Below, one piece after another: positions 49,020 to 57,144 of a DNA stretch of 64,000 nt. Source of the stretch: DATJFQ01 sp035495555 (GTDB taxonomy: Bacteria; Acidobacteriota; Vicinamibacteria; Vicinamibacterales; 2-12-FULL-66-21); NCBI GenBank assembly GCA_035495555.1, contig DATJFQ010000109.1, forward strand, positions 1 to 64,000, read 5' to 3'. How positions within the stretch are numbered: position 1 is the stretch's first letter; the number at the start of each line of letters is the position of its first letter. The position numbers and the translations under genes are program-made. The notes beneath the pieces were generated by a model. It saw only the letters and a program-made list of their open reading frames with translations, was not told the origin of the DNA and did not search any database.

Positions 49020-50126
49020 CTATTTGGGAAAGATCACGGGCAATGCCGCATCGTCCGTATAGACGCACCGGTTGTTGTGCCCGCACTCCTCGATGATCTT
49101 GATCTCGTGCTTCGCGCCGAGGTGCTCCGTCACCCACTTGAAGTACGCTTCGCCGCGCGCGCGGCGGGTTGCGCCCTGCGCCATCGCACCGCAGCCCGAG
49201 TCGAAGCCGCCGAGCGGCAGGGTGTCGACCTGCGACAGCAGATACGTCGTCGGACGCGACGCGAGCTGCTTCTTCAACTGGTCGTCGCTCATGCCGGAGG
49301 TATACCCGCTCGTGCGCTGCTCGAGACCGTACGGCCACTTGTCGAAGTTCTGACAGGTGGCGGCGCCGGCAAACGGCCCGTACGTGAAGTCGGTGTGCGG
49401 CTTCGATTCCAACTGCCATCCCATCCGCGCCGCTTCGGGCGCGGCATCGCCGGCCGGCAGCGGACGCGTCACGTCCGGCCAGGCGTAACTCGACGGGTTG
49501 GAGACGACGTAGTGCACGGGCACGCCGAGCGTTTCGTGCACCTTGTTCGCCATCTCGTAGCGCGCGACGAACTGACCGCCGGCGGAATGGCCCGCGATGA
49601 CGATCACCCGCATGTTCGGGAATACTTTCCTGTCCGCGAGCTGTTCGACGAGGCGGTCCATGAAGTCGAACGAGGTGATGCTCGGGTCGCTCGCCGCATT
49701 GCCGCCCGACCGCCAGCTGTCGCCGCCGCAGGCGTAGCTGATCTCGTTGGCGGCGAGTTCGTCCTTACAGCTCCGGTCCGCTGACGCAATGCGCGGCGCG
49801 ATCACGACCGTGTCGTCGAGGGCGTGCGCCAGGAACGCCGCCGCCGTCGCGGTGGTGAAGTACACGTCCGGGTTGCGCAGCGTGCCGTGAATCATGATCA
49901 GCGCGCGCATGACGCGCGGGTTCGCCTTCGTCAGCGGGTACGTCGTGTAGACGAGCGAACGTCCACCGTGCGAGCCGACCGGCACCCAGTCGGTGCATGC
50001 GGGCGCGACGTCGGTGCACGCCGTTGCGGTTGCCGCTGTCGTCCGCGACTGTGCGCGATCGACAGGCCCCGTTCCGGCGCCGATCGCCATCAGCGCCGGA
50101 ATCGCAAGGAAGGTCAGCATTCTCAT
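49020..50126 (-). CDS. Secreted alpha/beta hydrolase
   Basis: 368 residues from ATG 50126, which overlaps the peptidase stop (ATGA). An ATG two codons later has better spacing to AGGAA. Signal MLTFLAIPALMAIGAG. The fold motifs are ALIMIHGTLRNPD (oxyanion HG), VIVIAGHSAGGQFVARY (nucleophile G-H-S-A-G-G), and a C-terminal GHNNRCVYTDD with the likely catalytic His. CTDVAPACTDWV and other Cys pairs suggest disulfides in the periplasm. The substrate is unknown. Similar proteins are described as esterases of unknown target. Confidence 0.78.
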   Translation of the reverse strand: MRMLTFLAIPALMAIGAGTGPVDRAQSRTTAATATACTDVAPACTDWVPVGSHGGRSLVYTTYPLTKANPRVMRALIMIHGTLRNPDVYFTTATAAAFLAHALDDTVVIAPRIASADRSCKDELAANEISYACGGDSWRSGGNAASDPSITSFDFMDRLVEQLADRKVFPNMRVIVIAGHSAGGQFVARYEMANKVHETLGVPVHYVVSNPSSYAWPDVTRPLPAGDAAPEAARMGWQLESKPHTDFTYGPFAGAATCQNFDKWPYGLEQRTSGYTSGMSDDQLKKQLASRPTTYLLSQVDTLPLGGFDSGCGAMAQGATRRARGEAYFKWVTEHLGAKHEIKIIEECGHNNRCVYTDDAALPVIFPK

Positions 50127-51388
50127 TTCCTGATCGTCGCCCCCGTCAATTGCGCGACGGCCGCGAGCGTCGTCTGCGCGGCGTTGAGGCCGAGGCGGAA
50201 ATCCTTGTCCGAGTACGTCGTGAACACGTCGGACGGCTGATGCCAGTTCGGATCCCAGCCGCCGCCAATCTGCGATCCGCGGAAATTCTCGCGCAGGCTC
50301 AGCGCCGGCACGAGATCCATGAACGGCGTCGAATCGGTATTCGTCATGTGAGGTCCGACGGCGGCCGGGTAGTCGGTCGCATACTTTTCGTTGGCCGCCT
50401 TGAACGCCCACGCCAGCTTCTGCGCCTCATCGGCGAACTTCGACGTCTGCTGGAATTCGATGTTGACGTCGGCCTCGGGCCGCTGGTCGGGACTGACCCT
50501 GCCGCTGGCGTCGGGCATGCCGTGGTCCCACATCATCATGTCGTGCTGGATCATGCCGAGCCACTTCGGCTCCGGATACTTGTGCGACCCCGCCGGATCC
50601 TCTTTCCCCTGCAGGGGCGCGCGCTGCTCGACGTAAGCGCGTGCACCGTTCAACCCGGTCTCCTCGTTGTTCCACAGCGCGAAGCGGATCGAACGCTCGG
50701 TCTGGACATCGGGGGCGTTGAACACGCGCGCGAGCTCCATCACGAGCGCGGTGCCGGAGCCGTCGTCATTGGCCGCTTCGTTCCAGCCGTGGCCGTCCAT
50801 GTGGCCCCCCACGATGTACATCTCTTCGGGATGCGTGGTGCCGATCTTGGTGCAATAGACCTCCTCGCGCGGCCCGTCCGTCGCCGGCTCCTCGTCGAGC
50901 GCGCGAATGCGTTCGTCCGGCTGCTTCATCGGATCCGTGTTGACGCCGGTCGGGGCGCGGTGGCCGAAGATCGTGCTGCCGCCCTGGCCCGGACGCTTGT
51001 TCTCATCCCCCTGTGGAGCGGCGCCGCGCCCGGCGCCGCCGCGTCCGCGTCCCGCGTTCTGGCCGCGCTGCGGCGTGGTGTAGGTGTACTTGATGCGCGA
51101 CACGTCGCTGCAGCCATAACTCTCGAGCTGCGCTTCGATCCAGTCGACCGCGTCGCGATTGCGCTTCGTCCCCTGGCGCCGATCGCCAAACTGCGTCAGG
51201 CCTTTGATCGTCGCCTTGTACTTGGCCAGTTCAAGCCGGCTGACCAGTGTCTTGACGGCGTCGTCGGTCGGGGCCCCCTGAGCAGCCGTGGTCGACGGCG
51301 CCTGGGCGAACACGGACATCGTCAACGCGGCGGCGAAGCCACATACCATCCCATACCCGCGCATCTGCATGGCCGTCACAATATGCAT
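50123..51388 (-). CDS. M28 family metallopeptidase
   Basis: 421 residues. The start is set at ATG 51388; ATGs at 51370 and 51364 are alternatives. Signal GYGMVCGFAAALTMSVFAQA. Zinc ligands typical for M28: VGGHMDGHGWNEAANDDGSGT (His and bridging Asp), WNNEETGLNGARAY (the catalytic Glu pair), a later Asp in the MIQHDMMMWD segment and a C-terminal His in DPNWHQPSDV. A Gly/Arg-rich low-complexity stretch (AGRGRGGAGRGAAPQGD) interrupts the N-terminal third. Secreted aminopeptidase or glutamate carboxypeptidase-like role is expected. Confidence 0.85.
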   Translation of the reverse strand: MHIVTAMQMRGYGMVCGFAAALTMSVFAQAPSTTAAQGAPTDDAVKTLVSRLELAKYKATIKGLTQFGDRRQGTKRNRDAVDWIEAQLESYGCSDVSRIKYTYTTPQRGQNAGRGRGGAGRGAAPQGDENKRPGQGGSTIFGHRAPTGVNTDPMKQPDERIRALDEEPATDGPREEVYCTKIGTTHPEEMYIVGGHMDGHGWNEAANDDGSGTALVMELARVFNAPDVQTERSIRFALWNNEETGLNGARAYVEQRAPLQGKEDPAGSHKYPEPKWLGMIQHDMMMWDHGMPDASGRVSPDQRPEADVNIEFQQTSKFADEAQKLAWAFKAANEKYATDYPAAVGPHMTNTDSTPFMDLVPALSLRENFRGSQIGGGWDPNWHQPSDVFTTYSDKDFRLGLNAAQTTLAAVAQLTGATIRK

Positions 51389-51472
51389 ACTCAGCGCGGG
51401 ACGCAAGGGTGCAACGCGGAGCGGTCGGCCGGCGTATACCTCACCGGCCCCCCAAGCCAGAGTTGTCGATTC

Positions 51473-54400
51473 ATGCTCGACGGCAAAGCCCGAGCCACGC
51501 GCCTCCGCCTTGTCGCGGCGATGACGGCTGGAATTGCCGCGTACGCGCTTGCGTGGTTCGTTCCGCTGGACGCCGCGCAAGCGCCGGCCGCGTGCCGCGT
51601 GACCGGACACGCAACGAGCAGCGGCAAGCCGCTGCCTGGCGTCTCGGTCGTCGCGTCGATGAAGAGTGCCGGCGGGACGGGCGCGCCGATAGCGACGTCG
51701 AGCGATACGGACGGCACGTATCGATTGAGTCTTCCGCCCGGAACCTTCACGCTGACGGTCCAGCTCACGGGATTTGTGCCGGTCGAGCGCGACATCACGG
51801 TGTCAGCGCCTCCATGCGACCAGACCCTCGACCTGACGCTCGGCCTTGTGCCGCGGGATCGTCCGCTCGCGGCCTTTCAGGCGGCTGGGCGCGGCTCGGC
51901 GGCGCCCGCCACACCGGACGCACCGCCTCCGGCGCCGACAAACGGGTCCGCGGCAAGTGCCGGAAATGCCGCGAGGACGGCGGGGCGGTCGAATGCGCCT
52001 GCCACGTCGGCGCGGTTCCAGCGGCTGGAGGTGCAATCGGCAGGCAACGATTCGCAGATCGCTGACGTCGCGGCCAACCCTGACCGTGACACGGCAGAGG
52101 CCGCAACGCGCCTGATGCTGCCGCCCGGGTTTTCGACCGACGCGCCGACCGAAGCCGTCGCCATCACCGGCAACGCCGCATCGCTCGATCGTGGATTGAT
52201 GAACGATCGGTTCGCCGCGCTCGGCCGCGGCGAGTTCGATCCACTGACCGGTGAAATCGCTCCGGGGTTCGGACAGCAAGGCGGCCCGGGCCGCGGCGGC
52301 CCAGCTGGGGCCGGAGGACGAGGCGGACGCGGCGGTCCCGGTGGCCGCGGCGGCGCGGGCGGTTTCTTCATCGGCGGACGCGGCGGCCGCCAGAATACGT
52401 TCAACGCGACGATGAACTATTCGTTCGGCGGATCCGTACTCGACTCGGCGCCGTATCAACTGCATCCAGACTCCCCCACCCCGAAGCAGCCGTATTCGAA
52501 GCAGAACTTCGGCGTCACGATCGGCGGCCCCGTCAAGATCCCCCACGTTTACGACGGGTCGCGGCGCACATTTTTCATCGCAAGCTACACCGGCAACCGC
52601 GGCGACAATCTCTTCGATCAATTCGCAACGGTGCCGAGTGCTGCCCTGCGGAGCGGCGACTTTTCCGGCACGAGTGCGGTCGTCGTCGATCCGGTTACGG
52701 GACAGCCGTTTCCGGGCAATCAGATTCCGGCGAACCGGATCAGCCCCGCGACGGCCACCCTGCTGCAGTTCATTCCGCTCCCCACTACAGATGGTGTCCG
52801 CAACAACTTTCACTACACGACGACGACGGGGTCCTCCCTCGACAACCTGAACCTCCGCGTGATCGAGAGCTTCACGCCGCAGCCGCAGAACGGCCGCGGC
52901 GGGTTCGGCGGGCGCGCCGGCGCGGCGAGAGGCGGTGGACGGTTCGGCGGAGGCGGCGGCCGCGCGCAAGGGACGAATGTCGTCCTGACGGCGCAGATGC
53001 AGTACCGGCGCACCCACGCCGACCAGGCGAACGTGTTCCCGACGCTCGGCGGAGAAAACGCCGGCTGGAATTTCGGATTGCCGATCACGCTCAACGTGCA
53101 GCACAAGCGGTCCCTGCACAACGTGAACCTCAACTTTTCAGAAACGCATTCCGCGACGTCGAACCAGTACGCGTTCGTCCAGAACATCGCGGGCCAAGCG
53201 GGCATCGGCGGCGTGTCGACCGATCCGTTCGACTGGGGCCTGCCCTCGCTGTCGTTCGCGAACTTCTCGAGTGCACGCGACCTGACGCCGTCGACCCGCA
53301 CCGACCGCCGCATCTCGACGGCGTATACCTGGACCCACCCTGTCAAGAAGCACACGCTGCGCGCCGGGGGGGATTTCCGGTTCGATCGATCGACGAGCGA
53401 GGTCGACAGCAATCCACGCGGCTCGTTTGTCTTCACGGGCCTCTATGCCGGCGGCGGATTGAGCGGCAGCACGGGAACGGATCTGGATTTCGCGGACTTC
53501 CTGCTCGGTCTGCCGCAACAGGCGTCGGTTCAGTACGGGCCCGGGAAGGTATCGGTCGACGGCCGGTCCATGAGCGTGTTCATGCAGGACGACTGGCGCA
53601 AAAGCGCTGGTCTCACGTTCAGCCTGGGGCTTCGGTACGAACTTCTGTGGCCGTTCACGGAGACCCACGGCGAGATGGTGAACCTCGATGTCGCGCCGGA
53701 CTTTTCCGCCGCGGTTCCCGTGGTGTCCGGCGCCATAGGTCCCTTCACGGGCAGCTTCCCCAGAGGGCTGATCCAGACCGACACGAACAACCTCGCGCCG
53801 CGGCTCGGGGTGGCATGGCGGATCAAGCCCGGCATGATTCTGCGGGGCGGGTACGGCATCAGCTACAACTCCGGCACGTATTCCACGATCGCGCGGCAGA
53901 TGGTCGGGCAGCCGCCGTTCGCCATCGCGGACACGACGATCGGCTCCCTCGTGTCGCCGCTGTCGATCGTCGATCCGTTCGCCGGCGTGTCTCCGAACGC
54001 GACGACGAACAACTACGGCGTCGCGCGCAATTACGACCTCGGACGCGTGCAGACGTGGAATGCGGATTTCGCGAAGGACCTGTCGCCGATCTGGAACGTG
54101 TCCGCCGGCTATACGGAAATTCGCGGCGCCAATCTCGACATCGTCCGCGCGCCGAACCGCGGTCCGTCGGGGCTCCGTATCGCCGACGTGCAGCCGTTCC
54201 TGTGGCAGACCTCCGAGGGCGCATCGGTGCTCCACGCGGGCACATTCCGGATCCAGCGCCGCCAATCGCACGGCATCGGCGGAAACCTGACCTACACCCT
54301 CGGCCGCTCGCGTGATGACGCGTCGACCGTCGGCGGCGGCGCGACCGTCGTCGCGCAGAACGATCAGGACCTCGCAGCCGAGTGGGGACGATCCAGCTTC

Positions 54401-54946
54401 GATCGGCGGCAGCAGATCTCCGGGGCGATCAGCATCGAGCTGCCGTTTGGTCCGAACCGGCGCTGGCTGAACGGAGGCGGCCTGTGGCCCACCGTGCTCG
54501 ACAACTGGCGGCTGTCGGGCAATTACTCGTGGCAGACCGGCACGCCGTTGACGCCGCTCGTGCGCGCGTCAGCGGCTGACGCGGCGCGCGGCACGAGCGG
54601 AACGCTGCGCGCGGACTACGACGGCGCCGGCATTTCACTGCCCAATCCGACGATCGCGGCGTTTTTCAACACCGGCGCCTTCAGCGTCCCGTTCCCCGGC
54701 ACGTTCGGGACCGCGGGTCGGAACATCATCACGGGCCCCGGCAGCCATCAGCTCAACGCGCAGCTCGCGCGCGACCTGCGCTACGGCCGCACGCGAACGC
54801 TGACGCTGGACGTCTCGGCTACGAACCTGCTGAACACCGTCAACTTCGGCGCGGTCGACACGTTCGTCAACTCGCCGACTTTCGGGCAGGTACTCTCAGT
54901 CCGCCCGCGCCGCTCCGTGCAGGTCGGCCTGCGCTTCCGGTTCTAA
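51473..54946 (+). CDS. Oar-like TonB-dependent receptor with Gly-rich plug region
   Basis: 1157 residues. Signal TAGIAAYALAWFVPLDAAQA. Residues about 40-125 are a carboxypeptidase-regulatory-like domain (CRVTGHATSSGKPLPGVSVV, DTDGTYRLSLPPGTFTLTVQ). The expected plug domain is not clear; instead residues about 265-300 are G/R repeats (GGRGGRGGPGGRGGAGG), followed by NYSFGGSVLDSAPYQL and KQNFGVTIGGPVKIP, the conserved segment at the plug-barrel border. The barrel runs to the end, finishing in QVGLRFRF with terminal Phe. Such receptors import large ligands or act in surface protein handling. The ligand is unknown. Confidence 0.85.
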   Translation: MLDGKARATRLRLVAAMTAGIAAYALAWFVPLDAAQAPAACRVTGHATSSGKPLPGVSVVASMKSAGGTGAPIATSSDTDGTYRLSLPPGTFTLTVQLTGFVPVERDITVSAPPCDQTLDLTLGLVPRDRPLAAFQAAGRGSAAPATPDAPPPAPTNGSAASAGNAARTAGRSNAPATSARFQRLEVQSAGNDSQIADVAANPDRDTAEAATRLMLPPGFSTDAPTEAVAITGNAASLDRGLMNDRFAALGRGEFDPLTGEIAPGFGQQGGPGRGGPAGAGGRGGRGGPGGRGGAGGFFIGGRGGRQNTFNATMNYSFGGSVLDSAPYQLHPDSPTPKQPYSKQNFGVTIGGPVKIPHVYDGSRRTFFIASYTGNRGDNLFDQFATVPSAALRSGDFSGTSAVVVDPVTGQPFPGNQIPANRISPATATLLQFIPLPTTDGVRNNFHYTTTTGSSLDNLNLRVIESFTPQPQNGRGGFGGRAGAARGGGRFGGGGGRAQGTNVVLTAQMQYRRTHADQANVFPTLGGENAGWNFGLPITLNVQHKRSLHNVNLNFSETHSATSNQYAFVQNIAGQAGIGGVSTDPFDWGLPSLSFANFSSARDLTPSTRTDRRISTAYTWTHPVKKHTLRAGGDFRFDRSTSEVDSNPRGSFVFTGLYAGGGLSGSTGTDLDFADFLLGLPQQASVQYGPGKVSVDGRSMSVFMQDDWRKSAGLTFSLGLRYELLWPFTETHGEMVNLDVAPDFSAAVPVVSGAIGPFTGSFPRGLIQTDTNNLAPRLGVAWRIKPGMILRGGYGISYNSGTYSTIARQMVGQPPFAIADTTIGSLVSPLSIVDPFAGVSPNATTNNYGVARNYDLGRVQTWNADFAKDLSPIWNVSAGYTEIRGANLDIVRAPNRGPSGLRIADVQPFLWQTSEGASVLHAGTFRIQRRQSHGIGGNLTYTLGRSRDDASTVGGGATVVAQNDQDLAAEWGRSSFDRRQQISGAISIELPFGPNRRWLNGGGLWPTVLDNWRLSGNYSWQTGTPLTPLVRASAADAARGTSGTLRADYDGAGISLPNPTIAAFFNTGAFSVPFPGTFGTAGRNIITGPGSHQLNAQLARDLRYGRTRTLTLDVSATNLLNTVNFGAVDTFVNSPTFGQVLSVRPRRSVQVGLRFRF

Positions 54947-54957
54947 CGGACACACCG

Positions 54958-57138
54958 ATGGCATCCAGACAACCGAGAGCGCATCGACGCGTGGCCCTGT
55001 TCGGGGACAGGACCCGTACTCGCGCTCTGCTGAACGCCGGGCGAGTTTCTCGATCGTTCTCCATCGGTTGCGGGGTGGCGCTGTTTCTCGTCGTGACCTC
55101 TCATGCGCAGCAGCAGACGCCGAAGCCGCCCTCGTTCCGCATCCGCACCGACATGGTGTCGGTCGACGTCGTCGTGCGCGACAAGACCGGCGCGATCGTC
55201 ACGGGCCTGAAGCCGGAAGACTTCGAGGTCCGCGAAGACGGCAAGCCGCAGCAGGTCGTGACGTTGAGCTTTCAGCAGGTAACGGGGAAAGTGCCGGCGC
55301 ACGTCGAAACGGCGGATCTGCTCGCCGCGGCGCAGGCGAAGCTCGCGGCCGAGAACGCGCATACGCCAACCGCGGCGCAGCCCGCCGCAGCGTCGGTCCC
55401 CGTGCCGATGACATCGGAGCAGTTCGCGGGCCGTCGGCTCATCGTGCTCCTGTTCGACACGAGCTCCATGCAGCCCGACGATGTACAGCGCGCCGTCGAT
55501 TCGGCGAACAAGTACGTCAGCACGTCGATGTCCGAGGCCGACCTGGTTGCCGTCGCCACGATCGGATCGTCCCTGCAGATCCTCACCGACTTCACCGATC
55601 AACGCGATCAGGTGGCGGGCGCGCTGGCAAAGCTGGGCTACACGGAAGGCACCTCGGCACCGCCTCCATCGGCCAACACCGTCGCGACCGACGAAACGGA
55701 AGCGGCGGCCGACGACACGACGGACACGGAAAGCGCGGACGCCGCCGAGCTCGACATGTTCAACAACGATCTCCGGCTGCGGGCGCTGCGCGCGCTCGCG
55801 GAGGCGCTCTCGCCCATCGAGCAGCGGAAGGCGATCCTCTACTTCAGTGCGGGCATGCAGCGCAGCGGCGAAGACAACCAGGTGGAACTGCGTGCCGCGA
55901 TCAATGCCGCCGTCCGCTCGAACGTCTCGATTTATCCGGTCGACAGCCGCGGCCTTCAGGCCGTCGTGCCCGGCGGCGATGCGACGCGCGCGAGCGGCCG
56001 CGGGTCGTCGCTGTTCTCGGGACGAGCCGTCTCGCAGCAGTTCAGCACGCTGGCCGCGCAGCAGGAAACGCTCACCTCGCTGGCGAGCGACACGGGTGGC
56101 CGCGCGTTCACCGACACGAACGACATGGGCGAGGCCTTCGCACGCATCTCGAAGGATCTCTCCGCGTATTACCTGCTCGGCTACAGCTCCACCAACCCGT
56201 CGAAGGATGGACGCTTCCGCAGGATTCAGGTGCGCGTCAAGCGGGACGGGCTGCACGTCGAAGCGCGCGCGGGCTATTACGCGGATCGCGACTTCGCGCA
56301 CACCACTCGCGCGGATCGGGAAACCGATTTGCAGGACATGCTGTTCGCCGCGCTCTCGCCGACCGATCTGCCCGTCCTCGTCACCCCCGGCTACTTTCGA
56401 CTGAGCAGCGACAGCTACTACGTGCCGGTGGCGGTGGCCGTCCCGGGATCCGCGGTCCCGATCCCGCCGAACAAGGACAAGGTGACGCTCGATATCGCCG
56501 GATACGTCCGCGATGAGCAGGGACGCCCGGTCGGCCGCATCCGCCAGACACTCGATCTTCCAGCCGCCGGCGCGGATACGCTGGCCGGTAAACAGATCCT
56601 CTATCAATCAGGCTTGACGCTTCCGCCCGGACGGTTCTCGGTCAAGGTGGTCGTCCGCGAGAACGAGTCCGGACTTGCCGGCTCCTACGAAGCGCCCATC
56701 GTCGTTCCCGATCTCAAGCACGATGCCATCAAGGTCAGCTCCGTCCTGCTCAGTACGCAACTGCAGAACGCGCCGAAGGGAAAAACCGACAACCCGCTGG
56801 TGCGCGACGGCGTGCAGTTACTGCCCAACGTCACGCACGTCGTCGGACACGATCAGAAGATCTACTTCTATTACGAGGTGTACGACCCCGCGGAGTCGGG
56901 CGGTTCGAACCCAAACGTCAGAACGAGCCTTGCGTTCTATCGCGGCAGGGTGAAAGTCTTCGAGACACCGCCGGTTGAGAAGACCGCGATCGATGCCGCC
57001 GCGCGCCACGCGGCGATCTTCCAGTTCGAGCTGCCGGCGGACGGTTTCAAACCCGGCCTCTATACCTGCCAGATCAACATCATCGACGCGGTCGCGGGAC
57101 AGTTCGCGTTCCCGCGCCTCGCGATGTTCGTGCGGTGA
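54958..57138 (+). CDS. Secreted VWFA-related domain protein
   Basis: 726 residues, starting 11 bp after the receptor. The signal-like stretch is SIGCGVALFLVVTSHAQQ. VDVVVRDKTGAIVTGLKPEDFEVREDGKPQ, here quoted in parts (GLKPEDFEVREDGKPQ), is the start of the acidobacterial VWFA-related domain. The metal-site-like motif is RRLIVLLFDTSSMQPDDVQRA (DxSxS-like D-T-S-S). VIDSRGLQAV-like and LASDTGGRAFTDTNDMGEAF follow. An Asp/Glu/Ala-rich linker (DETEAAADDTTDTESADAAEL) interrupts the domain. A C-terminal beta region of about 250 residues is of unknown type. Cell-surface binding role inferred. Confidence 0.87.
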   Translation: MASRQPRAHRRVALFGDRTRTRALLNAGRVSRSFSIGCGVALFLVVTSHAQQQTPKPPSFRIRTDMVSVDVVVRDKTGAIVTGLKPEDFEVREDGKPQQVVTLSFQQVTGKVPAHVETADLLAAAQAKLAAENAHTPTAAQPAAASVPVPMTSEQFAGRRLIVLLFDTSSMQPDDVQRAVDSANKYVSTSMSEADLVAVATIGSSLQILTDFTDQRDQVAGALAKLGYTEGTSAPPPSANTVATDETEAAADDTTDTESADAAELDMFNNDLRLRALRALAEALSPIEQRKAILYFSAGMQRSGEDNQVELRAAINAAVRSNVSIYPVDSRGLQAVVPGGDATRASGRGSSLFSGRAVSQQFSTLAAQQETLTSLASDTGGRAFTDTNDMGEAFARISKDLSAYYLLGYSSTNPSKDGRFRRIQVRVKRDGLHVEARAGYYADRDFAHTTRADRETDLQDMLFAALSPTDLPVLVTPGYFRLSSDSYYVPVAVAVPGSAVPIPPNKDKVTLDIAGYVRDEQGRPVGRIRQTLDLPAAGADTLAGKQILYQSGLTLPPGRFSVKVVVRENESGLAGSYEAPIVVPDLKHDAIKVSSVLLSTQLQNAPKGKTDNPLVRDGVQLLPNVTHVVGHDQKIYFYYEVYDPAESGGSNPNVRTSLAFYRGRVKVFETPPVEKTAIDAAARHAAIFQFELPADGFKPGLYTCQINIIDAVAGQFAFPRLAMFVR

Positions 57139-57144
57139 CGGGCG

